A stretch of DNA of 33,131 nt, from contig JBBSET010000045.1 of assembly GCA_038239485.1 (NCBI GenBank), positions 1-33,131 on the forward strand, given 5' to 3'. Shown here piece by piece: positions 14,475 to 20,952 of the stretch (positions are counted from its first letter, which is position 1; the number at the start of each line of letters is the position of its first letter). The notes under the pieces are model-generated. The model did no database searches. It was not told where the DNA came from and saw only the letters and a program-made list of their open reading frames with translations. The position numbers and the translations under genes are program-made. The stretch is from DASQEH01 sp038239485. Its GTDB lineage: Bacteria > Actinomycetota > Actinomycetes > Propionibacteriales > Nocardioidaceae.

Positions 14475-15128
14475 TCAGCGACTGACGGCCGCGAGGCCGA
14501 AGTATGGCCTGCAAGGGTCGAAGTCCACGATCTCGATGCCAGCGGATCCGCCCGACGCCAGCCAGGCCGACCGTGCCAGTCGCAGGTGGACCATAGTGTC
14601 GACACCGGAGCCGCGGCGGTGTGATTCGACCCCGTTGTCGACGTAGCCCAGCGATCGGGAAACGCCGAGAGACGCCTGGTTGTCATGCCACGCGGAGGTG
14701 ATGGCGGCCGCAGCCTCCAGCGGGCCGAACGCCAGCGTGAGCACCGCTCTGCGCATCTGTTTGCCGAGACCGTGACCGCGGGCGTGCTCGAACAGGAATG
14801 ACGACGTGTCGACCGTCCGCACGGCGGCGAAGTCGTTGCCCTCGAGCTCCTGGGTACCGACCAGCACGCCCTCGCGCAGGACAGCGAAGTCGAGCCGCCA
14901 GGCATCGGTCCGCCAGCTCCCAAGTGCGGTCCAGTGCTGCTGGTGGGCGACCGTCCCGCGAAACGTGGCGGGATCCGCCCCGGCATAGCGGGGGAAGGCC
15001 GGATTCTGTTCGACGTCGGCCGGGAACTGACGGGCGATGATGTCGACATCAGGCTCGGTCAACGGCCTGAGCTCCAGGTCGGGCGCCCTCAGCCGAAGGT
15101 CGAACAACGGCCAGTGCGGATGTGCCAT
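14475..15128 (-). CDS. GNAT family N-acetyltransferase (RimJ/RimL-like)
   Basis: The 217-residue protein has the RimJ/RimL-type acetyltransferase layout: LRAPDLELRPLTEPDVDIIARQFPAD at the N-terminus, FAVLREGVLVGTQELEGNDFAAVRTVDTSSFL in the middle, then acetyl-CoA motif A HARGHGLGKQMRRAVLTLAF, and the segment AAITSAWHDNQASLGVSRSLGYVDNG for motif B. This group acetylates protein N-termini or small amines; the substrate is not readable. The ATG at 15128 gives the natural start MAHPHWPLFDLRLR. It converges on groEL across the hairpin at 14277-14311 and is preceded upstream by a small membrane protein gene on the same strand. Confidence 0.88.
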   Translation of the reverse strand: MAHPHWPLFDLRLRAPDLELRPLTEPDVDIIARQFPADVEQNPAFPRYAGADPATFRGTVAHQQHWTALGSWRTDAWRLDFAVLREGVLVGTQELEGNDFAAVRTVDTSSFLFEHARGHGLGKQMRRAVLTLAFGPLEAAAAITSAWHDNQASLGVSRSLGYVDNGVESHRRGSGVDTMVHLRLARSAWLASGGSAGIEIVDFDPCRPYFGLAAVSR

Positions 15129-15230
15129 CCGACGATCGTAGGGCTCGGTGCCACCGGCGACGTCGATGTCCCAGCAGTCGATGCTGAGCCCGTGGTCCGG
15201 TCCGCTGACAACCGATGCCGCCGAGTCTGC

Positions 15231-15452
15231 TCAGGTGTGCCGCAGGGTCCCGGAGCCATGCGTGGCTGCACAGGCGAGGCCCTGTCCGACGACACTGATT
15301 CGGCAGCTGTCCTGCGTCCATTCCCTGGAACTGTTGATCTCGACGAGATACACGATGGTCATCAGCACGCCGAAGATCGCGAACAGCAGCCGAGTGCCCG
15401 GCGGCAGGTCCCGTGGATGCGGCTTTGTCTGCTGCTCATCCGGATCGATCAT
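15231..15452 (-). CDS. Small single-span membrane protein of unknown function
   Basis: A 73-residue open frame begins MIDPDEQQTKPHPRDLPPGTR, continues into one hydrophobic segment (LLFAIFGVLMTIVYLVEI, residues 22-39), and ends with a tail containing two cysteines (50 and 61) that may lie outside the membrane. I do not recognise a family. Two starts are possible: ATG at 15452, used here, and GTG at 15470 with GGAG close upstream. The membrane segment and high third-position GC support a real gene. It is divergent from the M19 dipeptidase gene and may share a promoter region with it. Confidence 0.5.
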   Translation of the reverse strand: MIDPDEQQTKPHPRDLPPGTRLLFAIFGVLMTIVYLVEINSSREWTQDSCRISVVGQGLACAATHGSGTLRHT

Positions 15453-15528
15453 CGCCAGACGGTAGGCCACCGGCTCCGACGGCGTCACTGTTTGCCCATC
15501 GCAACGCCGGCCTTGGCAAGATGACGCC

Positions 15529-16629
15529 ATGACGTCCGGCGACCTCTGGGTGATGGATGGGCACAACGACCTCGCGTGGTCGATGCGCCAGCTCTTCAAC
15601 TACGACTTCGATGCCGTCGACCTCGTCGGCGGCGAGCCACGTCTGCAGACCGACATAGCGCGGCTGCGGGCCGGTGGCGTCGGGGCCCAGTTCTGGTCGG
15701 TGTACGTCCCGTCCTCGTGGGCGGGTGACCGCGCGGTCCGCGGCACGCTCGAGCAGATCGACTTCGTCCGCCGGCTGGTGGCCCTTCACCCCCGGGTCTT
15801 CGCCCTCGCCGTGACCGCCGACGAGGTCGACGCGATCGTGACGTCCGGCCGAATCGCATCGCTTCTCGGGATGGAGGGCGGACACTCCATCGACTGCTCG
15901 CTGGGTACGCTCCGGATCATGCACGCGCTCGGCGTGCGCTACATGACCCTTGCCCACAACGAGAATGTCCCCTGGGCTGACTCCGCCACCGACACTCCGG
16001 CAGTGGGCGGTCTTACCGACTTCGGCCGTGAGGTGGTCCGCGAGATGAACCGGATCGGCATGTTCGTCGATCTCAGCCACGTCACCGCCGATGTGATGGC
16101 CGACGCCCTCGACGTCGCGGCGGCTCCGGTGATCTTCAGCCATAGCAGTGCGCGTGCGGTGTGCGACGTCACGCGCAATGTGCCCGACGACATCCTGTTG
16201 CGCGTGCCCGCCAACGGGGGTGTCTGCATGGTGACGTTCGTCCCGATGTTCGTCTCCCAGCCGATCGCGGACTGGTATGCCGAGTGTCTGGCCGAGGTCG
16301 AAGCCACCGGCGGCGACCGGCGCAGGCTCGGCGACGGCGACGCGGTCATCGCCGGCCGGCTCGCGAGCGATCCGCCTCCGCCGTGCACTGCCGAGGACGT
16401 TGCCGACCACGTCGACCATGTGCGAGATGTGGCTGACCTGGATCACGTCGGGCTGGGCGGCGACTACGACGGGTCGAGGTTCTTCCCGCAGGGCATGGGC
16501 GACGTGTCGAGCTATCCGCTGTTGCTCGAGACACTGCGCGCACGAGGCTGGTCGCAGCCGGAGCTGGCCAAGCTCTGCCACGGCAACGTGCTGCGGGCGA
16601 TGCGTGAGATGGAGGACGTCGCCACATGA
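15529..16629 (+). CDS. M19 family membrane-type dipeptidase
   Basis: The 366-residue protein is a peptidase family M19 (renal dipeptidase type) zinc amidohydrolase. The metal ligands are present in order: DGHND (His12, Asp14), GMEGGHS (Glu116), VDLSHV (His184), FSHSSARA (His205) and GGDYDG (Asp312). It should hydrolyse L-L or L-D dipeptides; bacterial members also act on other small amides. No signal peptide is seen, so it is cytoplasmic. The ATG at 15529 is preceded by CAAGAT and 6 nt, a pattern consistent with a leaderless mRNA. The stop overlaps the start of the MobA-like gene as ATGA, so the two are coupled. Confidence 0.92.
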   Translation: MTSGDLWVMDGHNDLAWSMRQLFNYDFDAVDLVGGEPRLQTDIARLRAGGVGAQFWSVYVPSSWAGDRAVRGTLEQIDFVRRLVALHPRVFALAVTADEVDAIVTSGRIASLLGMEGGHSIDCSLGTLRIMHALGVRYMTLAHNENVPWADSATDTPAVGGLTDFGREVVREMNRIGMFVDLSHVTADVMADALDVAAAPVIFSHSSARAVCDVTRNVPDDILLRVPANGGVCMVTFVPMFVSQPIADWYAECLAEVEATGGDRRRLGDGDAVIAGRLASDPPPPCTAEDVADHVDHVRDVADLDHVGLGGDYDGSRFFPQGMGDVSSYPLLLETLRARGWSQPELAKLCHGNVLRAMREMEDVAT

Positions 16630-17306
16630 CACCGGTTGCTGTCGGGCTGGTCCTTGCCGCCGGGGAGGGTCGACGCCTCGGTGGCCCGAAGGCGCTGGTG
16701 GCGGACGCGGCCGGCCAGACCTGGCTGGCCAGGGCTGTCGCCGCGCTGCACGACGGCGGGGTTGCCGACGTCACCGTGGTGGTGGGGGCCGCCGCCTCGA
16801 TGGTCCGGGGAGAGGTCCCCGCGGGATGCCGGGTGGTCGAGGCGACCGACTGGGCCGATGGGATGGCCGTCTCCCTGGGCGCCGGTCTGGCGGCCCTGGC
16901 AGCAGGCGCGACCGGTGACCGTGGCGCCGTCACCAACGGATCCACAGCGGCTGCTGACGCCGTCATCGTGATGCTGGTGGACACGCCCGGTGTGGGAGCA
17001 GGAGTCATCCGTCGGCTTGCCGACCTGGTGGCACCCCGCATACTCGCCCGGGCGGCCTACCAGGGCCAGCCGGGTCATCCGGTCCTGATCGGCCGTGACC
17101 ACTGGGCCGGTGTGCGCGGTACCGCTCGCGGCGACCGCGGGGCGCGCGACTACCTCAGCAGCCGTCCCGTGACGTTGGTCGAGTGCTCCGACATCGGCTC
17201 GGGCGCTGACGTGGACACCCCCGAGCTGCTGGCCGAGTGGCGTGCCGACGCTGCAAACGCCGCCAAGGCTGCCGCCGGCACCGAGGGGGAGGCGACGTCC
17301 GGCTAG
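16626..17306 (+). CDS. MobA-like NTP transferase (molybdenum cofactor nucleotidyltransferase family)
   Basis: The 226-residue protein has the MobA/MocA-type nucleotidyltransferase signature: VGLVLAAGEGRRLGGPKALV (nucleotide and phosphate loop, residues 6-25), MLVDTPGV for metal binding, and the late segments YQGQPGHPVLIGRDHW and GDRGARDYL followed by SGADVDTPEL. MocA and MobA add CMP or GMP to the molybdenum cofactor; related proteins act in other pathways, so the name is provisional. It follows the dipeptidase with a 4-nt ATGA overlap. Its stop TAG and the stop of the convergent gene share the palindrome CTAG at 17303-17306. No other molybdenum gene is in the window. Confidence 0.85.
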   Translation: MTPVAVGLVLAAGEGRRLGGPKALVADAAGQTWLARAVAALHDGGVADVTVVVGAAASMVRGEVPAGCRVVEATDWADGMAVSLGAGLAALAAGATGDRGAVTNGSTAAADAVIVMLVDTPGVGAGVIRRLADLVAPRILARAAYQGQPGHPVLIGRDHWAGVRGTARGDRGARDYLSSRPVTLVECSDIGSGADVDTPELLAEWRADAANAAKAAAGTEGEATSG

Positions 17307-17785
17307 GACGTCACGGGCGCGAGCTTGCGCAGCAGCCGCCACGTTCTGGCGTCGGTCGTATTCATCCAGCGGTACGAGACTCGCGGCAGGGATGCGTCGA
17401 TGTCGTCGCCGCGGATCCACCGCGCCGGGGGCTCGTCGCGCGAGAAGTCGCGCTTCATCCAGTGCGAAACGTTGGTGAAGACGCTGTCCAGCTGGTCGGG
17501 GGTGATGTCGAGCGCCGTCGCGAGGTCCAGCCGTGACATCGCATTGGCCCGGCCCGGCCGGGCGGAAAGGACGTCGAGCAGCTGCCGGAACCTCCGCAAG
17601 GTCAGGTTGTCTTCGCGGTCGAAGTAGACCAGCTCGTCCTTCGACCAGTCCTGCTCCTGCGGTACGAAGCCCGCCGGTTGCCTAAGCGGGCCGCCGCGAC
17701 GCTCTGCGATGAAGGCGTGCACCTCGGCGACCAGATCGATCGGGACGGGGAGCCAGGCATGGTCGCCAAGGGGCTGGGTGGTCAC
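17303..17785 (-). CDS. Hypothetical protein, possible winged-helix fold
   Basis: I do not recognise this 160-residue protein. It begins MTTQPLGDHAWLPVPIDLVAEVHAFIAERR, contains DWSKDELVYFDREDNLTLRRFRQLLDVLSARPG and RLDLATALDITPDQLDSVFTNVSHWMKRDF, and ends with VSYRWMNTTDARTWRLLRKLAP. The middle, a short helix pair followed by a third helix and a VSYRW strand, looks like a winged-helix region, so DNA binding is possible. The start is GTG at 17785. Upstream, TTGACA and TATCAA form a good promoter within an array of GTTGA/TCAAC half-sites, pointing to specific regulation. The protein may bind its own operator, which is inference only. Confidence 0.65.
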   Translation of the reverse strand: MTTQPLGDHAWLPVPIDLVAEVHAFIAERRGGPLRQPAGFVPQEQDWSKDELVYFDREDNLTLRRFRQLLDVLSARPGRANAMSRLDLATALDITPDQLDSVFTNVSHWMKRDFSRDEPPARWIRGDDIDASLPRVSYRWMNTTDARTWRLLRKLAPVTS

Positions 17786-17812
17786 AATGCAACTCGTCTC
17801 TCAGGCAAGCCG

Positions 17813-17874
17813 GTTGATACCGGCTCAACGGGGCTTGTCAACCAGGCTAAGCCATGTTGAGCCCCTCCGTCAAC
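17813..17874 (-). promoter_or_regulatory. Promoter embedded in an array of GTTGA/TCAAC half-sites
   Basis: On the minus strand TTGACA (17841-17836) and TATCAA (17819-17814), 16 bp apart, form a promoter for the gene starting at 17785. Five copies of the same 5-mer lie in 62 bp: GTTGA at 17813 and 17856, TCAAC at 17825, 17838 and 17870. GGCTCAAC (17822-17829) and GTTGAGCC (17856-17863) make a perfect 8-bp dyad across the promoter. Confidence 0.5.
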
Positions 17875-17880
17875 CGATCG

Positions 17881-18246
17881 TCAAACGTCGGCGACATGGT
17901 CGGTCGGAAGTTGTCCAAGCGGCGCCACGACAGCCCCGGACTCCGAGCAGACCCAGTGCGGGTCGGGACCCAGCTCGGGCTCGATGGACAGGCTGTGCTC
18001 GACGGGATCGGGGCAGCCGGCGCACACGGGCCACCGGCGCGCCTCGTCGAAGAGGGCGTCCTGCACATCCTGGGCGACCAGGCCGTCGACGAAGGAGGCT
18101 CCGGGCGCCCACTGTGAAAGCCACCATCGTCGCTCGGCGACACAGTCCTCGACCACGGACACGGTATGAGGATCGAGGAGCCCCTGGGCGGCGAGGTCGC
18201 GCAGGACGAGTGCTCGCGCGGTCAGCAGCGGGTCTCCCGACGTCAT
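17881..18246 (-). CDS. Hypothetical protein
   Basis: I do not recognise this 121-residue protein. From ATG 18246 it reads MTSGDPLLTARALVLRDLAAQGLLD, VVEDCVAERRWWLSQWAPGASFVDGLVAQDVQDAL, then RRWPVCAGCPDPVEHSLSIEPELGPDPHWVC with three cysteines (a CxxC and a later Cys), and ends QLPTDHVADV. The cysteine set could bind zinc or a cluster, but no known motif is complete. An ATG at 18255 is also possible. It is divergent from cutC by about 26 bp and is followed by the promoter of the next gene, so the two unknown genes are probably not a strict operon. Confidence 0.65.
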   Translation of the reverse strand: MTSGDPLLTARALVLRDLAAQGLLDPHTVSVVEDCVAERRWWLSQWAPGASFVDGLVAQDVQDALFDEARRWPVCAGCPDPVEHSLSIEPELGPDPHWVCSESGAVVAPLGQLPTDHVADV

Positions 18247-18272
18247 GGCCCCCATCCTGGCACTCTGTTCAA

Positions 18273-19019
18273 ATGACCACTCGTGAACGGAGTGCAGGAT
18301 GCTTGGAGGTCGTTGCGCTGCACCCCTCGGACGCCGAGCAGGCACAAGCGGGCGGAGCGGACCGTCTGCACGTGTGTGCCTGGTCCGGCGCGCAGGCCCA
18401 ATCGGTCGAGCCGGCGGCAGCGAGCGCGATCGTCCGATCCGTCGACGTGCCCGTGCGCGTCACGCTGAGATTGTCACCCGGCCTGAGCACGTCAGGCGGT
18501 GAGTTCACCCGCCTCGTCGGCCTGGCGGGGGACTACCTGTCGCTCGGGGTCGAGGGGTTCGTCTTCGGCTTCCTCACCGCCGACCTCGACGTCGACGTGG
18601 AGGTCTGCGCGGCCCTGGCCGACGCGCTCAGCGGGGTGCCCTGGACATTCGACCGGGCCTTCGACTCGGCCCTCGATGCTCGCAGGGCGTGGCGGCAGCT
18701 GGCGCCGGTTCCCGGCCTCGACGCCGTCCACACAGCAGGCGCCGTGCTGGGTCTGGAGACCGGTATCGACGACCTGGTGGCGCTCGCGGGCGCCGATCCG
18801 GCCTTCGGGGCGCTGGCGATCGCCGCAGGCGGTGTCCGGCCCGAGCACGTCCCCTGGCTGGTCCGCGCTGGTATCCCGCGGGTGCACCTGGGAGCGGCCG
18901 TGCGGCCCGGCGGCTCATGGACGAAGGCGCACGTGGACGCCGGCTTCGTCCGGTCCTGGCGGATGCTGCTGGACGACGAGGTCGCCGGGCCGGTGAGCCG
19001 GAGCGGGCGGGCCGGCTGA
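18273..19019 (+). CDS. cutC: CutC family protein (copper homeostasis)
   Basis: The 248-residue protein matches CutC, a TIM-barrel protein linked to copper handling. The N-terminal strand is CLEVVALHPSDAEQAQAGGADRLHVCA, and the conserved FHRAFD motif appears as WTFDRAFDSALDA. The rest follows the family: LDAVHTAGAVLG (hinge), LAIAAGGVRPEHVPWL, and the C-terminal GIPRVHLGAAVRPGGSW. The N-terminus is more divergent than usual, so it may act on another ligand. The ATG at 18273 is 26 bp from the divergent hypothetical gene. The next gene starts 3 bp after the stop, with GAGGAG at the junction, so the two are co-transcribed. Confidence 0.82.
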   Translation: MTTRERSAGCLEVVALHPSDAEQAQAGGADRLHVCAWSGAQAQSVEPAAASAIVRSVDVPVRVTLRLSPGLSTSGGEFTRLVGLAGDYLSLGVEGFVFGFLTADLDVDVEVCAALADALSGVPWTFDRAFDSALDARRAWRQLAPVPGLDAVHTAGAVLGLETGIDDLVALAGADPAFGALAIAAGGVRPEHVPWLVRAGIPRVHLGAAVRPGGSWTKAHVDAGFVRSWRMLLDDEVAGPVSRSGRAG

Positions 19020-19022
19020 GGA

Positions 19023-20216
19023 GTGACGATCCTCATCGATCCGCCGGCCTGGCCGGCCCACGGGCGGCTGTGGTCTCATCTCGTGAGCGACGTGTCCTTC
19101 GCCGAGCTGCACGACTTCGCCGCCGTCAACGCAGTGCCCAGGCGCGGGTTCGAGCGCGACCACTACGACGTACCCGCCGAGCGCTACCACGACCTGGTCA
19201 CCCGTGGCGCCACGCCGGTGTCCTCACGTGAGGTGATCCGCCGCCTGGACTCCGCCGGCCTCCGACGTCGCAAGGCGTCGTCGATGGCCCCCAGACGGCC
19301 CGGCCGCGAGCTTCTGGAGCCACCCGCCCTCGCGGCCGGGGACATCGTCGGCGTCCCTGCGGTCGCGGGCCCGATCTCGGCCGACGACCTTGCGCCGGGT
19401 GTCAGGCGGCTGCAGAGCTGGGGCCTCCAGGTGCGCGTCGGCCCCCACGCAGGGGCGGTCCACCCGCGGCTGGGCTACCTCGCAGGAACCGACGAGGACC
19501 GAGCGGCCGACTTCGCCTCCGCGTGGATGGACCCTGAGGTCGCTGCGGTGATACCCGCGAGGGGCGGGTTCGGGACCCAGCTGATCCTCGACCTGCTGGA
19601 CTGGCGGCGCCTCGCCGAGGCCGCACCGAAGCTGCTGAGCGGGTTCTCCGACATCACAGCGCTGCACCAAGCTGTAGCGGGACGGCTCGGGCTGATGACG
19701 GTCCATGGCCACAATGTCAGCTCCCTCGGCGCGGCCGACGAGGCGAGCGCGCAGTCCTTCCGACAGCTCGTGATGCAGCCGCGGTCGGTGACAGACCTGT
19801 TCGACGGTGCTGACGTGTCAATCGAGGTGCCGGGCCGGGCCACGGGGGTACTGACCGGGGGCAACCTCGCGCTGCTCGCTGCCGAGGTCGGCACTGGCTT
19901 CAGCCGTCCGGCGCAGGGCGGCGTCGTCGTGCTGGAGGATGTCGAGGAGCGGCCCTACCGCGTCGACCGGCTCGCCACCCAGCTGCTACGTGCGGGCTGG
20001 TTCGACGGCGTCCGAGGCATCGTCCTCGGAGCATTCACCCGGTGCGGGGCACCGGGCCAGGCGGAGTCGGTCCTGGTCACCCGGCTGCGGCCACTGGACG
20101 TGCCGATCGTCTCCGGCTTCGACGTTGGCCACACCGAGAGCACGCGGAGCTTCCCGCTCGGTGTGGCCGCCACCCTGGAAGCCGAACGACGCCCGTCGCT
20201 GACCCTGCACTGGTGA
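19023..20216 (+). CDS. Fusion of DUF4031 and LD-carboxypeptidase (peptidase S66)
   Basis: This 397-residue protein joins two families usually encoded separately. Residues 1-85 are DUF4031 (MTILIDPPAWPAHGRLWSHL, HDFAAVNAVPRRGFERDHYD, YHDLVTRGATPVSSRE). Residues 105-397 are a peptidase S66 LD-carboxypeptidase, which trims the terminal D-Ala from murein tetrapeptides. The catalytic triad is intact: Ser209 in GFSDITAL, Glu305 in VVLEDVEERPYRVD and His370 in FDVGHTESTRSFPLG. The GTG at 19023 fits the DUF4031 start and is 3 bp after cutC. Met88 could serve as an internal start for the S66 part. No signal peptide is visible, so the enzyme acts in the cytoplasm on recycled murein. Confidence 0.88.
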   Translation: MTILIDPPAWPAHGRLWSHLVSDVSFAELHDFAAVNAVPRRGFERDHYDVPAERYHDLVTRGATPVSSREVIRRLDSAGLRRRKASSMAPRRPGRELLEPPALAAGDIVGVPAVAGPISADDLAPGVRRLQSWGLQVRVGPHAGAVHPRLGYLAGTDEDRAADFASAWMDPEVAAVIPARGGFGTQLILDLLDWRRLAEAAPKLLSGFSDITALHQAVAGRLGLMTVHGHNVSSLGAADEASAQSFRQLVMQPRSVTDLFDGADVSIEVPGRATGVLTGGNLALLAAEVGTGFSRPAQGGVVVLEDVEERPYRVDRLATQLLRAGWFDGVRGIVLGAFTRCGAPGQAESVLVTRLRPLDVPIVSGFDVGHTESTRSFPLGVAATLEAERRPSLTLHW

Positions 20217-20220
20217 GGCC

Positions 20221-20877
20221 TCAGTGCAGTCGGGCCAGCTCGGCTTCGAGGTTGTGCCGAGCCGGCTGCTCCCACCGATCCTGTCCTCGTGGGGTACGGA
20301 AGAGGGATGGCAAAGCCAGCAGCTGCTCCACGACCGCCACCCGGCCGCGCCGGAAGTCGTCGTCGCCGACATGGGCGTACTCGGCGCGGACCGCCCGCAC
20401 GTAAGCGTCGTAGCCGGCCCCGTCGGCGGCGAGAACCCACAGGTCGGCATCGCAGAGCACCGCCCCGTTGACGTCGTCCGCGGCAGGAGCATGCGTCGCC
20501 GTCAGTCGGACGAGGCGGGCGACCTCGGTGATGTCAACAGCCTCCAAGCCCGCCTCGCCCAGCTTCAGCATGGCCAAAGCCGCGGACTGCTCTTCGTTGT
20601 CGTCGCGTCGGACGTCGTACACGGCGTCGTGGAACCAGGCTGCCAATGCCACCAGGTGTGGCTGCATCGCCACGTCGGAGAGCTCGCGGACCCCCTCGAG
20701 GACTGCGCTCAGGTGAGCGACGGTGTGGTAGCGCCGGGCCGGGTCCGCGTACCTGGCGATGATCTCGGCTCCGCCTCCCGGCTGTTGCGGCACCAGGTCC
20801 GACCACTGTGACAGCAGGCGCGCCCTCTCGTCGGACTCCGGGGCGTTCGCCATCGCTTTGTCGGTCACGCCCCTCAT
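20221..20877 (-). CDS. HD-domain phosphohydrolase-like protein
   Basis: The 218-residue protein belongs to the predicted metal-dependent HD superfamily. Residues RYHTVAHLSAVLEGV supply His51 and His55, AAWFHDAVYDVRRDDNEEQSA supplies the His83-Asp84 pair, and CDADLWVLA supplies the distal aspartates. HD proteins remove phosphate from nucleotides or related molecules; the substrate here is unknown. Two starts are possible, ATG at 20877 and ATG at 20853; neither has a clear ribosome binding site. It converges on the LD-carboxypeptidase gene with only 4 bp between the stops, and it is separated by 75 bp from HelD upstream. Confidence 0.85.
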   Translation of the reverse strand: MRGVTDKAMANAPESDERARLLSQWSDLVPQQPGGGAEIIARYADPARRYHTVAHLSAVLEGVRELSDVAMQPHLVALAAWFHDAVYDVRRDDNEEQSAALAMLKLGEAGLEAVDITEVARLVRLTATHAPAADDVNGAVLCDADLWVLAADGAGYDAYVRAVRAEYAHVGDDDFRRGRVAVVEQLLALPSLFRTPRGQDRWEQPARHNLEAELARLH

Positions 20878-20952
20878 GATCGCCTGTCGGCCCAGGGTGA
20901 GGCCATGACGGACACGACCGGCCTCGTGCCGAAGAGGTCGCGGACCGCCTGG

